Assembly (NCBI RefSeq): GCF_042466115.1
Contig: NZ_JAXHBQ010000001.1
Span: 496,001 to 560,000, forward strand
DNA from: SW4 sp042466115
Lineage (GTDB): Bacteria > Pseudomonadota > Alphaproteobacteria > Rhodobacterales > Rhodobacteraceae
Direction: 5' to 3'
Length of the DNA stretch: 64,000 bases
Position numbers and translations under genes: made by a program. A model generated the notes under the pieces. The model saw only the letters and a program-made list of their open reading frames with translations, ran no database searches and had not been told where the DNA came from. The first letter of the stretch is position 1; each line of letters starts with the position of its first letter. This document shows, piece by piece, positions 8,578 to 16,851 of this stretch.

Positions 8578-10608
8578 ATGACCAACGATCCCCTTGTTAT
8601 CTTTACACCTTCGGGCAAGCGCGGGCATTTCCCCGTGGGCACCCCGATCCTGACGGCGGCGCGCCAGTTGGGTGTGGACCTTGACAGCGTCTGCGGCGGG
8701 CGCGGGATTTGCAGCAAATGCCAGATTACCCCGTCTTACGGCGAATTTTCCAAACACGGCGTCACCGTCCATGACAACGCCCTGTCGGAATGGAATGCGG
8801 TCGAAGCCCGCTATGACGAAAAGCGCGGGCTGAAAAAGGGCCGCCGTCTGGGCTGTCAGGCTTCGGTGCAGGGCGATGTGGTGATTGACGTGCCCCCCGA
8901 AAGCCAGGTCCACAAACAGGTCGTGCGCAAGCGGGCCGAGGCCCGCGATATCATCCTCGACCCCACGGTCAGCCTTTATTATGTGGTCGTGAACGAACCC
9001 GACATGCACGACCCCAGCGGCGATCTGGAACGCCTTGCCATGGCGCTCAAGGATCAGTGGGACATTGATGATGTCACGGCTGATCTGCACATTCTGGGCG
9101 TGATGCAACCGATCCTGCGCAAGGGCGAATGGAAGGTCACGGTCGCCCTGCATCAGGGCCGGACCGGCGATCCGCCGCGCATCATGCATCTTTGGCCCGG
9201 ATTCTACGAAGGTTCGGTTTACGGGCTGGCTGTCGATCTGGGCTCGACCACGATCGCGGCGCATCTGTGCGATCTGCGCTCGGGCGAGGTGATTGCATCG
9301 TCGGGCATCATGAACCCGCAAATCCGCTTTGGCGAAGATCTGATGAGCAGGGTCAGCTATTCCATGATGAATGCCACAGGTGCCGCCGAAATGACGGACG
9401 CGGTGCGCGCGGGCATGAACGCCTTGTTTGACCAGATCGCCGCCGAGGGCGCGATTGACAAGACCCTGATCATGGACGCGGTGTTTGTTTGCAATCCGGT
9501 CATGCATCATCTGTTCCTTGGGATTGATCCGTTTGAATTGGGTCAGGCGCCCTTTGCATTGGCCACATCAGACGCGATCCGCCTCAATGCCCGCGATCTG
9601 GGTCTTGATATCCACCCCGCCGCGCGCGCCTACCTGTTACCCTGCATCGCGGGCCATGTGGGGGCCGACGCGGCGGCTGTTGCCCTAAGCGAGGCACCCG
9701 ACAAATCCGACGATCTGGTGCTTGTTGTCGATGTTGGCACCAACGCCGAAATCCTGCTGGGCAACCGCGAAAAGGTGCTGGCCTGTTCTTCGCCCACCGG
9801 CCCTGCGTTCGAGGGCGCACAGATCAGCAGTGGCCAGCGCGCCGCACCCGGTGCGATTGAACGCTGCGAGATTGATCCCGTCACAAAGGAACCCCGCTTC
9901 AAGGTGATCGGCAGTGATCTGTGGTCCACCGAGGACGGGTTTAGCGATGCCATCGCCACCACCGGTGTCACCGGCATTTGCGGGTCCGGCATTATCGAAA
10001 TTGTCGCGGAAATGCGCATGGCGGGGCTGCTGGATGCGCCCGGCCTGATCGGTTCACCCGAACAGACCGGCAGCGACCGCATTTTTGTTGATGGGCGCAC
10101 CCATTCCTATCTGATCCATGACGGCAGCGCCGATGGCGGCCCCAAGATCACCGTCACCAACCGCGATATCCGCGAAATCCAGATGGCCAAGGCCGCGCTT
10201 TATTCCGGCGCGCGCCTTTTGATGGATAAGTTCGGCGTCGACAAGGTGGACCGGATCGTGCTTGCAGGCGCATTCGGCGCACATATCAGCACGAAACACG
10301 CGATGGTGCTGGGCATGATCCCCGACGCGCCTTTGGACAAGGTCACGTCCGCTGGCAACGCCGCAGGCACCGGCGCGCGCATCGCCCTGCTGAACCGCGC
10401 CGCACGGACCGAGATCGAAGGCACCGTGCGCGACATCCACAAGATCGAAACCGCGATCGAGCCGCGTTTCCAAGAGCATTTCGTGAACGCCAGCGCGATC
10501 CCCAATGCCGTGGAGCCCTTCCCGATCCTCAATTCCATCGTGACGCTTCCGACCACCACCTTTAACACGGGCGGTGGTGGCGAAGGCGGGCGGCGCAGGC
10601 GGCGCTGA
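8578..10608 (+). CDS. RACo-like [2Fe-2S] ASKHA corrinoid-protein activator (DUF4445)
   Basis: The product (676 residues) joins an N-terminal ferredoxin domain to a C-terminal ATP-binding ASKHA-fold domain, the layout of reductive activators of corrinoid proteins (RACo, RamA-like). Cluster ligands are C39, C45 and C48 (CGGRGICSKC) plus C93. The actin-like part shows the phosphate-1 motif LAVDLGSTTIAAH, a second VVDVGTNAEILLG and the adenosine motif LAGAFGAHIS. Such proteins use ATP to drive one-electron reduction of inactive Co(II) corrinoid back to Co(I) in methyltransferase systems. It heads an operon with GNAT and DUF1989 genes overlapping at TGATG and ATGA. An MttB-family methyltransferase lies at 36.1-37.6 kb. 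The start is the ATG after AAGGGCCAACAGG. Confidence 0.87.
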   Translation: MTNDPLVIFTPSGKRGHFPVGTPILTAARQLGVDLDSVCGGRGICSKCQITPSYGEFSKHGVTVHDNALSEWNAVEARYDEKRGLKKGRRLGCQASVQGDVVIDVPPESQVHKQVVRKRAEARDIILDPTVSLYYVVVNEPDMHDPSGDLERLAMALKDQWDIDDVTADLHILGVMQPILRKGEWKVTVALHQGRTGDPPRIMHLWPGFYEGSVYGLAVDLGSTTIAAHLCDLRSGEVIASSGIMNPQIRFGEDLMSRVSYSMMNATGAAEMTDAVRAGMNALFDQIAAEGAIDKTLIMDAVFVCNPVMHHLFLGIDPFELGQAPFALATSDAIRLNARDLGLDIHPAARAYLLPCIAGHVGADAAAVALSEAPDKSDDLVLVVDVGTNAEILLGNREKVLACSSPTGPAFEGAQISSGQRAAPGAIERCEIDPVTKEPRFKVIGSDLWSTEDGFSDAIATTGVTGICGSGIIEIVAEMRMAGLLDAPGLIGSPEQTGSDRIFVDGRTHSYLIHDGSADGGPKITVTNRDIREIQMAKAALYSGARLLMDKFGVDKVDRIVLAGAFGAHISTKHAMVLGMIPDAPLDKVTSAGNAAGTGARIALLNRAARTEIEGTVRDIHKIETAIEPRFQEHFVNASAIPNAVEPFPILNSIVTLPTTTFNTGGGGEGGRRRRR

Positions 10609-11135
10609 TGGGGTTTGATGCGCAACCGACCTTGACGGGTGACACGCTAACCTTGCGCCCCCTGACGGGTGATGATCATGACGGGCTGTATCGGGCTGCG
10701 TCTGCCCCCGAAACTTGGGCCGGCCACCCTGCCCGCGACCGCTACAAACCAGATGTGTTCCGCCCCTATTTCGAGCTGCTGCTGGCCAGCCGCGCGACGT
10801 TGGCGGTGATCGACACCGCCACAGGCGAGATCATCGGTTGTTCGCGCTATTACAGCGCCCCCGACAGGCCCGGCACGATTTCCATCGGCTTTACCTTCCT
10901 TGATCATCGCTACTGGGGTGGTGCTGTAAATCGCGCGATGAAGGGGCTGATGCTGGCCCATGCCTTTGCCGATTTCGACGCGGTCTGGTTCCACATCGAC
11001 CCGACCAACATCCGCTCGCAAAAGGCGACGATGAAACTGGGCGCGCGCCATGCCTATGACGCGGAACTGGCGCTGGGGCCAGTGCCTGCGCCGTGGAAGG
11101 TATACCGGTTGGATCGCGGGGATTGGACACCATGA
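10608..11135 (+). CDS. GNAT-family N-acetyltransferase
   Basis: A 175-residue acetyltransferase of the RimJ/RimL-like GNAT branch (Acetyltransf_3 type): the N-terminal LTLRPLTGDDHDGLYRAAS segment, SIGFTFLDHRYWGGAVNRAMKG as the acetyl-CoA region, and FHIDPTNIRSQKATMKLGA as the usual late motif in which partners are compared. It would transfer an acetyl group to an amine substrate that cannot be named from sequence. Its ATG overlaps the stop of the RACo-like gene (TGATG) and its stop overlaps the start of the DUF1989 gene (ATGA), so the three are probably translated together. Confidence 0.85.
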   Translation: MGFDAQPTLTGDTLTLRPLTGDDHDGLYRAASAPETWAGHPARDRYKPDVFRPYFELLLASRATLAVIDTATGEIIGCSRYYSAPDRPGTISIGFTFLDHRYWGGAVNRAMKGLMLAHAFADFDAVWFHIDPTNIRSQKATMKLGARHAYDAELALGPVPAPWKVYRLDRGDWTP

Positions 11136-11998
11136 AGCTGACCAAACCAAACCACCCGCGCCCCGATGATGCCGACACGCGCAAGGCCGTGCAGCCCGTC
11201 ATCTGCTATCCGCCCGAAACCCTGCCCGCGCCGGACCTGACCGCGCTGAAAGCCCTGCGCGCAACCGCAACCAAATCAGCCGAGATCACCGTGCCGCCCC
11301 GCGATGCGGCGTGTATCGATGTGCCTGCGGGCTGTTTCTTTCGGATCGTTTCAACGCAAGGTGCACAGGTGGGTGATCTGAACCTTTGGAACAGCGCCGA
11401 TCTGTCGGAACGGTTTTATTCCGGCAAGACCCGCGCGCTGCATGGCACGCATCTGTCAACGGGGGATCGGATGTGGTCATCCTTTCCCACGTTGCGGCCC
11501 ATGGCGACGATCACAGACGACACGCTGGATTGGTATGGATTCGACGCATTCGGCGGGTCCGTCCATGATGTGATCGGCACGCGCTGTGATCCTTACACGG
11601 GGGCGCTGTTGTCTGGCACACAGTATCACCATTGCTGCCATTCCAACCTCACACGCGCGCTGGCAGCGCACCTTGATCTGCCCCTGCACGCGGCCGAAAC
11701 GCATGTGCACGATGTGCTGAATGTTTTCATGTGCACCGGCTTCACCCGCGACACAGGCCAGTATTTCATGAAGGCCAGCCCCGTGCGGCCCGGTGATTAT
11801 CTTGAGTTTCTGGCCGAGATTGACCTGACCGTGGGGTTGTCCGCCTGTCCGGGCGGGGATTGTTCGGCCGAACACACATCCGATGTGGCGGCCTGTTATC
11901 CGCTGTTGATCGAAGTTTATGACCCCGGTGAAACCGCGCGCGCAGCACATCAGCGCCCCGCGCCGAATGCTTACGACCGCACGCACGGGAGCCATTGA
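11132..11998 (+). CDS. DUF1989 (urea carboxylase-associated family) protein
   Basis: A 288-residue cytoplasmic protein of the DUF1989 family, named from association with urea carboxylase in other genomes. Recognisable features are DVPAGCFFRIVSTQGAQVGDLNLW, the LHGTHLSTGDRMWSSFPTLRPM stretch and the conserved his/cys cluster QYHHCCHSNL, which suggests metal binding. No urea carboxylase or allophanate hydrolase gene is present in the window; instead it is the third gene of the RACo-like operon. A demethylation or amide-related role would be guesswork. The start ATG overlaps the preceding stop; an in-frame start 39 bases earlier is inside the GNAT gene. Confidence 0.85.
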   Translation: MKLTKPNHPRPDDADTRKAVQPVICYPPETLPAPDLTALKALRATATKSAEITVPPRDAACIDVPAGCFFRIVSTQGAQVGDLNLWNSADLSERFYSGKTRALHGTHLSTGDRMWSSFPTLRPMATITDDTLDWYGFDAFGGSVHDVIGTRCDPYTGALLSGTQYHHCCHSNLTRALAAHLDLPLHAAETHVHDVLNVFMCTGFTRDTGQYFMKASPVRPGDYLEFLAEIDLTVGLSACPGGDCSAEHTSDVAACYPLLIEVYDPGETARAAHQRPAPNAYDRTHGSH

Positions 11999-12035
11999 CG
12001 CCCCCCGCGCCCGCGTTTATCTGACCCACAGGCGC

Positions 12036-12109
12036 GCGGGTATGGTGAAAAGGTATCACGAAAGCTTCCCAAGCTTCAGTTACGGGTTCGATTCCCGTTA
12101 CCCGCTCCA
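12036..12109 (+). tRNA. tRNA-Gly (CCC anticodon)
   Basis: The 74 bases fold as a complete cloverleaf: acceptor GCGGGTA/TACCCGC, D stem GTGA/TCAC, anticodon loop TTCCCAA with CCC at positions 34-36, T arm ACGGG-TTCGATT-CCCGT, discriminator T and an encoded CCA end at 12107-12109. The anticodon stem has one A-C mismatch at its outer pair. Anticodon CCC reads the glycine codon GGG. Confidence 0.95.
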
Positions 12110-12139
12110 GCACGATCCGATGCCGAGATTGGACAACCG

Positions 12140-12607
12140 ATGCCCCCTTTTCTGACCCCGTTGCACACCGATGCCCTGCGCGATGCAGGTATTCCCGCGC
12201 CCTGGACATTCGGCATGGCGGATCGTGTACGCTTTGGCGAACTGGACGCGCTGAACCACGTCAACAACGTGGTTTATCTGCGCTGGTATGAAACCCTGCG
12301 GGTGATCTATCTCGAACAATACGGGCTCTATGACCTGGCCGGGCCGGACCCGAAATTTGTCGTGAAAACAGTTGGCCTTGATTACCGCGCCGAGGTGATG
12401 CGGGGTGCACCCTATATCAACGTGGCGCGCACCGTGGCGATGCGCAACACCAGCTTTTCCATGGAATACGCGACCTTTGTGAACGGGCAAATCACCACCA
12501 CGGGCACCGCCTTGGTGGTGCTGTTGAACGCTGACAATTCCAAGCGCGCCCTGTCAGATGCCCTGCGACAGGTCTTTCTTGATCGGGATGGCGCGGTGCA
12601 AATGTAA
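12140..12607 (+). CDS. acyl-CoA thioesterase (4HBT/YbgC-like hotdog protein)
   Basis: The 155-residue product has the hotdog-fold thioesterase signature FGELDALNHVNNVVYLRWYETLR; the Asp in LDALNHVNN is in the place of the catalytic Asp of 4-hydroxybenzoyl-CoA thioesterases. It would hydrolyse an acyl-CoA of unknown chain. It begins 30 bases after tRNA-Gly. Its stop codon TAA lies inside a hairpin whose other arm carries the stop codon of the convergent pgi gene. Confidence 0.85.
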   Translation: MPPFLTPLHTDALRDAGIPAPWTFGMADRVRFGELDALNHVNNVVYLRWYETLRVIYLEQYGLYDLAGPDPKFVVKTVGLDYRAEVMRGAPYINVARTVAMRNTSFSMEYATFVNGQITTTGTALVVLLNADNSKRALSDALRQVFLDRDGAVQM

Positions 12608-12629
12608 CGTGGGTTTCAACCCACCTTAC
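12604..12629. terminator. repeat hairpin shared by the convergent thioesterase and pgi genes
   Basis: The sequence pairs as GTAA, a C-C mismatch, then GTGGGTT with AACCCAC around a two-base TC turn. It is symmetrical, so it can act on both strands, and it contains the stop codon of the thioesterase gene (12605-12607) and of pgi (12626-12628). A second copy with a compensating base-pair change is at 14922-14947. There is no T-run, so simple Rho-independent termination is not certain. Confidence 0.6.
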
Positions 12630-14224
12630 ACCCCGTTGTTGCGCAAGAATCCGACCAATGCCGCCGTCGATCCGTCTTTCCCGTCCGCACTTTGTGTGCC
12701 CTCGACCACGGGCTGCAAGGCCGTCGCCAGTTCCTTGCCCAGTTCCACGCCCCACTGGTCATAGGAATTGATGCCCAGCACAACCCCTTCGACAAACACG
12801 CGGTGTTCATAAAGCGCGATGATCTGGCCCAGCGTGAACGGGTCAAGCTGCGGATAGGCCAGTGTGGTGGACGGGCGATTGCCCGGAAAGACGCGGTGGC
12901 GGGCCTGACGTTCCAGCTCGTCGCCTGCGAATTTGTCAGCCACTTTGGCGCGCGCCGTATCCAGATCGCGACCCTTCATCAGCGCCTCGGATTGGGCCAG
13001 ACAGTTGGCGACCAGCAACTGATGCTGGTGGTGCAGATCGTCCTCGTGACCGCGTGCCGCGACCAGAAATTCGCAAGGGATCACGCGGGTGCCTTGGTGG
13101 ATCAATTGGTAAAAGGCGTGCTGGCCGTTTGTGCCCGGCTCGCCCCAAACCACGGGGCCGGACTGCACGGTCAGATCGGCGCCATCCATGCTGACGCCCT
13201 TGCCGTTGCTTTCCATTTCAAGCTGCTGAAGATAGGCCGGCAGGCGCGCAAGATTGTTATCATAGGGCAGCACGGCGCGGGTCGCGTGGCCACAAACCTG
13301 ATTATGCCAGATGCCCACAAGTGCAAGCAGCGCGGGCATGTTTTCCGACCAATCGGCCGCGCGGAAGTGGGTGTCCATCGCTTGCGCGCCGCGCAGGAAA
13401 GCGCGGAACGCATCCGGCCCGATCGCCATCATCAGCGACAGCCCGATCGGCCCCCACATGGAATAGCGCCCGCCAACCCAATCCTCGAACCCGAACACGC
13501 GGGACGGATCAATGCCAAAGGCCATCGTCTTTTCATCGGATGTGGACAGGGCGGCAAACTGCGCGGCGGGATTTTCGACGGTTTCACCCATCCACGCCTT
13601 GGCGGTCTGGGCGTTGGTCATGGTTTCGATGGTGGTAAAGGTCTTGGACGCGACGATCACAAGCGTCGTCGCCGGATCACAGCCGCGCAGCACCTGCGCG
13701 ATATCGGCCGGATCGACGTTGGACACGAAATGGCAGCGCGGCCCGTCATGGTAAGGGGCCAGCGCACGCACGGCCATCGCAGGGCCAAGGTCGGACCCGC
13801 CGATGCCGATATTGACCACATCGGTGATCTGGCCGCCCTGCCCTGTGAAGGCACCGCTGCGCACGTCACGGGCAAAGCTGCCCATCCGGTCCAGCGTGGC
13901 CAGCACGCCCTCCATCACATTGGCCCCGTCCACCATGACCGGCCCGCCATCCAGATTGCGCAGGGCCGTGTGCAACACCGCGCGCCCTTCGGTTTCATTG
14001 ATCGGCGCACCGGAGAACATCGCGTCCCGCTTGGCCGCGACACCGGCCTGATCCAGCAGATCAATCAACAGCTTGCGCGCTGTTTCGTCGATATTGGTCT
14101 TGGCGTAATCCAGCACCATATCGCCCGCCTGCACGGTGAAATCAGCGGCGCGTGCAGCATCCACCAGCGTTTCAAACCGACGATCCTTGATCGCACCGTG
14201 ATGCGCGCGCAAAGCAATCCACAT
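12626..14224 (-). CDS. pgi: glucose-6-phosphate isomerase
   Basis: Pgi interconverts glucose 6-phosphate and fructose 6-phosphate. At 532 residues it is the long (E. coli-like) form. Visible signatures are NIGIGGSDLGPAMAVRAL, SKTFTTIETMTNA, the GGRYSMWGPIGLS region with the sugar-phosphate loop, and NSYDQWGVELGKELA near the C-terminus. The ATG at 14224 follows GAAGGGTAAG and is five bases from the stop of pgl, so pgi is the last gene of a zwf-pgl-pgi operon. In organisms using the Entner-Doudoroff route, Pgi returns fructose 6-phosphate to glucose 6-phosphate for another pass. Confidence 0.97.
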   Translation of the reverse strand: MWIALRAHHGAIKDRRFETLVDAARAADFTVQAGDMVLDYAKTNIDETARKLLIDLLDQAGVAAKRDAMFSGAPINETEGRAVLHTALRNLDGGPVMVDGANVMEGVLATLDRMGSFARDVRSGAFTGQGGQITDVVNIGIGGSDLGPAMAVRALAPYHDGPRCHFVSNVDPADIAQVLRGCDPATTLVIVASKTFTTIETMTNAQTAKAWMGETVENPAAQFAALSTSDEKTMAFGIDPSRVFGFEDWVGGRYSMWGPIGLSLMMAIGPDAFRAFLRGAQAMDTHFRAADWSENMPALLALVGIWHNQVCGHATRAVLPYDNNLARLPAYLQQLEMESNGKGVSMDGADLTVQSGPVVWGEPGTNGQHAFYQLIHQGTRVIPCEFLVAARGHEDDLHHQHQLLVANCLAQSEALMKGRDLDTARAKVADKFAGDELERQARHRVFPGNRPSTTLAYPQLDPFTLGQIIALYEHRVFVEGVVLGINSYDQWGVELGKELATALQPVVEGTQSADGKDGSTAALVGFLRNNGV

Positions 14225-14229
14225 AAGTC

Positions 14230-14901
14230 TTACCCTTCTGCCCAATGCACCGTTGCGCCGCGCAATACAGCAGCGACAGGTGCGTCTTGGGGTGTCAATT
14301 CGCGTGCGCGCTCAAGCGCTTCGCGTTTTTCGCGGCCAATGATGACGATATGGCGCTTCATCGCGCCTTTTAGCACCTTGGCCGACAGTGTGATGCGGGG
14401 TTCAGGTGCGCCCGGTGCACGCATGGCCACCAACAGATCGTCCCCGTGCAAGGCCTGATCCAACCGATCCGCCCCCGGAAAGATAGAGGCCGTGTGCATA
14501 TCCGCCCCCATCCCCAGCAACACGACGGACAGGGGCAGGTTTTCAGCCACGGTGACCTGCAATTCATCCAGCTTGTCCTCGGGGTTGGGCGCATCTGCAT
14601 AAAGCGGCACATAGGTCGCCGCCGCTGCCCGATCCACCAACAGGCGCTGGCGCAAAAGCCGCGTGTTGGAACGGTCCGAGCTTTCAGGCACCCAGCGTTC
14701 ATCGGTCAGCATCACGCGCACACGCGCCCAATCCAGATTGGTGGCGCACAGACTATCAAAGATCGGCCCCGGCGTGGTGCCGCCGGGCACGGCCAGTGCG
14801 GCGGTATCATCGTGCAGCAAAGCCGCTTTCAACTCGCCCGCAATGATGTTGGCCAAATCCATCATCATCATTTCCGCGTCGGCATATTCTTTCAGGTCCA
14901 T
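14230..14901 (-). CDS. pgl: 6-phosphogluconolactonase
   Basis: Pgl hydrolyses 6-phosphogluconolactone, the product of Zwf, to 6-phosphogluconate. The 223-residue product belongs to the DevB/NagB-like family: VPGGTTPGPIFDSL near the N-terminus, MLTDERWVPESSDRSNTRLL with the conserved ERWVP motif, and VVLLGMGADMHTASIFPGAD, the catalytic G-H loop. GGAACCACC precedes the ATG. It sits 42 bp after zwf and five bases before pgi. Confidence 0.95.
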   Translation of the reverse strand: MDLKEYADAEMMMMDLANIIAGELKAALLHDDTAALAVPGGTTPGPIFDSLCATNLDWARVRVMLTDERWVPESSDRSNTRLLRQRLLVDRAAAATYVPLYADAPNPEDKLDELQVTVAENLPLSVVLLGMGADMHTASIFPGADRLDQALHGDDLLVAMRAPGAPEPRITLSAKVLKGAMKRHIVIIGREKREALERARELTPQDAPVAAVLRGATVHWAEG

Positions 14902-14921
14902 GGTGGTTCCTTTTCGGATCA

Positions 14922-14947
14922 GTAACGTGGGTCTGGACCCACCTTAC
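14922..14947. terminator. repeat hairpin between zwf and pgl
   Basis: This is the second copy of the hairpin at 12604-12629: GTAA, a C-C mismatch, GTGGGTC paired with GACCCAC around TG. The loop-closing pair is C-G here and T-A in the other copy, so base pairing is kept although the sequence differs. It carries the zwf stop codon (14944-14946). Inside an operon it could modulate read-through or stabilise the upstream message. Confidence 0.55.
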
Positions 14948-16395
14948 CTGATTTCACGCCATTTGCGCCCGTCACGATGCATCAGCATCATCGCATCTTC
15001 GGGGCCGGCCGACCCGGTATCGTAATGCTTGGGCACGTCGTTGCGCGCCTGCCAGCCCTCAATGATCGGGTCAGTCCAGGCCCAGGCCGCCTCAACCTCG
15101 TCACCGCGCATGAACAGCGTCTGGTTGCCACGGATCACGTCCATGATCAGCCGTTCATAGGCATCCGGCACATCCTCGGCATCCGGCCCCAGGGCATCGG
15201 CAAATGTCATGTCAAGTGGCACATCAATCAGGCGCATGCCCCCCGGCCCCGGCTCCTTGATCGTCACTTGCAGGTTCATGCCCTCGTTGGGCTGCAATTG
15301 AATGGTCAGGATATTGCGGTGGCGCTTTTCATCGCCCTCAAAGATCGAATGCCCCAGATCCTTGAACACAACGACAATTTCCGAGGTGCGCGCCTTGAGC
15401 CGCTTGCCGGTGCGCAAATAGAACGGCACACCCGCCCACCGCCAGTTGGCAATATGCGCCTTCATGGCGATAAAGCTTTCCGTGTGGCTGCGTGGATTTT
15501 CCGCATCCTCGCGATAGCTGGGAGTCTTGTCGGTCGCGTCATACTGACCACGCACCAGATGGTGCGGGTCAAGCGGTTGCAGGGCGCGGATCACCTTGAG
15601 CTTTTCGTCGCGCACCGCGTCCGCATCAAACTGGTGCGGCGCTTCCATCGCGATCAGGCACAGCAGTTGCATCAGGTGGTTCTGCACCATATCGCGCATC
15701 GCACCCGATTTGTCATAATACCCGCCACGCCCGCCCACACCGACAGTTTCGGCCACCGTGATCTGGATGTGATCGACGTAGTGATTGTTCCACAGCGGTT
15801 CGAACAGCATATTGCCAAAACGCACGGCCATCAGGTTTTGCACGGTCTCCTTGCCCAGATAATGATCAATCCGGTAAATCTGCCCCTCGTCGAAATGCGT
15901 GGCCAGCGTGGCGTTCAATTCGCGCGCACTGGCCAGATCGCGGCCAAAGGGCTTTTCCACCACGATCCGGCTGTTGGCATCGGCAATCTTGTGGCTGTGC
16001 AGCCGTTCGGCCAAAGCACCAAACAGCGACGGCCCGACCGAAAAATAAAAGGCGCGCACCACACCCTTGCGCATCAGCTTGGCCAGCGGTTTCCAGCCAC
16101 CCTCGCCCATCGCATCAACGGTGACATACTCCAGCCGCGCGACAAAAGCCTCGATCGCCTTTTTCTGGCGCTTTTCCGCACCGCCGAATTCGGCAATCGC
16201 CGCGCGGATCATGTCGCGGTATCCGGCGCTGTCCATGTCCGAACGCGCCGCACCGATCACCCGTGATGTGTCTGGCATCTGCCCCGCCAGAAAGCGGCGG
16301 AACAGGCCGGGCAGGATTTTGCGGCGCGCAAGATCGCCGGTGCCGCCAAAGATCACCAGATCAAAGTCGTCCGTTGGAATAACGCGTGAGACCAT
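14944..16395 (-). CDS. zwf: glucose-6-phosphate 1-dehydrogenase
   Basis: Zwf oxidises glucose 6-phosphate to 6-phosphogluconolactone with NAD(P)+, feeding the Entner-Doudoroff and pentose phosphate routes. The product has 483 residues. It shows the dinucleotide motif FGGTGDLARRKILPGL near the N-terminus, the substrate-binding/catalytic motif RIDHYLGKETVQNLMAVRFGN and VVEKPFGRDLASAREL. The ATG is preceded by AGGAG at eight bases. A perfect 14-bp palindrome of LacI-family type sits 17-30 bases upstream of the start, so control by a sugar-responsive repressor or activator is likely. It is the first gene of zwf-pgl-pgi. Confidence 0.97.
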   Translation of the reverse strand: MVSRVIPTDDFDLVIFGGTGDLARRKILPGLFRRFLAGQMPDTSRVIGAARSDMDSAGYRDMIRAAIAEFGGAEKRQKKAIEAFVARLEYVTVDAMGEGGWKPLAKLMRKGVVRAFYFSVGPSLFGALAERLHSHKIADANSRIVVEKPFGRDLASARELNATLATHFDEGQIYRIDHYLGKETVQNLMAVRFGNMLFEPLWNNHYVDHIQITVAETVGVGGRGGYYDKSGAMRDMVQNHLMQLLCLIAMEAPHQFDADAVRDEKLKVIRALQPLDPHHLVRGQYDATDKTPSYREDAENPRSHTESFIAMKAHIANWRWAGVPFYLRTGKRLKARTSEIVVVFKDLGHSIFEGDEKRHRNILTIQLQPNEGMNLQVTIKEPGPGGMRLIDVPLDMTFADALGPDAEDVPDAYERLIMDVIRGNQTLFMRGDEVEAAWAWTDPIIEGWQARNDVPKHYDTGSAGPEDAMMLMHRDGRKWREIR

Positions 16396-16411
16396 GTGCC
16401 CGCTCCTAATT

Positions 16412-16425
16412 CGTTAGCGCTAACG
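16412..16425. promoter_or_regulatory. LacI-family operator upstream of zwf
   Basis: CGTTAGCGCTAACG is a perfect inverted repeat with the central CG typical of LacI/GalR-family operators and closely resembles operators of alphaproteobacterial sugar regulators. It lies 17 bases upstream of the zwf ATG, between the ribosome site and the expected promoter. No LacI-type regulator gene is in the window. Confidence 0.75.
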
Positions 16426-16792
16426 CCACCCCAATACGCAGGGGGCGATGGCAGGTCAACTGCGCCCGTGCAGACTTGCCCACCATTGTGACGGTTTCAG
16501 ACGCTTGCGTGTTCCCCGCCCGCGCACCGATGTGGCCAGACGATACCATAGGCGATCCCGTCAATCACCCGCGTCACGCGTGAACGGGCAGACCGGCACG
16601 CAAATGGCGCAATCGGTCTTGATCCTGGCCCAATCGCCCAAGCAGGCCGCGTGATTGGTCGACCATTTCCTGACACCCTTCACGGTCGATGGACAGTCCG
16701 ATCCCAAAGCGGGCGCACTGCACGGCAGGGTTCTGGGTGAAAATATCGCTCATCTGATCGAAGGGTTCGAAATCTGGCGGTGCGGTCGCGTG
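16426..16792. other. zwf-HNH gap
   Basis: Between the zwf operator and the hairpin after the HNH gene there is no convincing conserved gene. A possible 59-codon frame on the minus strand (16574-16753) is listed separately with low confidence. I see no tRNA or riboswitch-like structure here. Confidence 0.4.
16574..16753 (-). CDS. possible small hypothetical protein
   Basis: A 59-codon frame beginning MSDIFTQNPAVQC and ending in GLPVHA. It lies in the gap between the HNH endonuclease and the zwf promoter, on their strand. Codon third positions are only moderately GC-rich and there is no clear ribosome site before the ATG, so it may be chance. I do not recognise the protein. Confidence 0.25.
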   Translation of the reverse strand: MSDIFTQNPAVQCARFGIGLSIDREGCQEMVDQSRGLLGRLGQDQDRLRHLRAGLPVHA

Positions 16793-16809
16793 CCCCCGGA
16801 TTTCGGGGG
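16793..16809 (-). terminator. hairpin after the HNH endonuclease gene
   Basis: CCCCCG-GATTT-CGGGGG forms a six-pair GC stem with a five-base loop. It begins nine bases past the stop codon that the HNH gene would use if its apparent frameshift is discounted (16818). No T-run follows, so termination strength is uncertain. Confidence 0.45.
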
Positions 16810-16851
16810 TGCGAGCCCTACGCTTCCAGCTCGGCATCCCAATAGAGAAAA

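Noticed and set aside
8320..9510. A 396-codon minus-strand frame
   Set aside because: Antisense to the RACo-like gene and overlapping the guaB start.
12692..14458. A 588-codon open frame on the plus strand
   Set aside because: Antisense to pgi and pgl, which have complete family motifs; the plus-strand product resembles no protein.
14977..16266. A 429-codon plus-strand frame
   Set aside because: Antisense to zwf.
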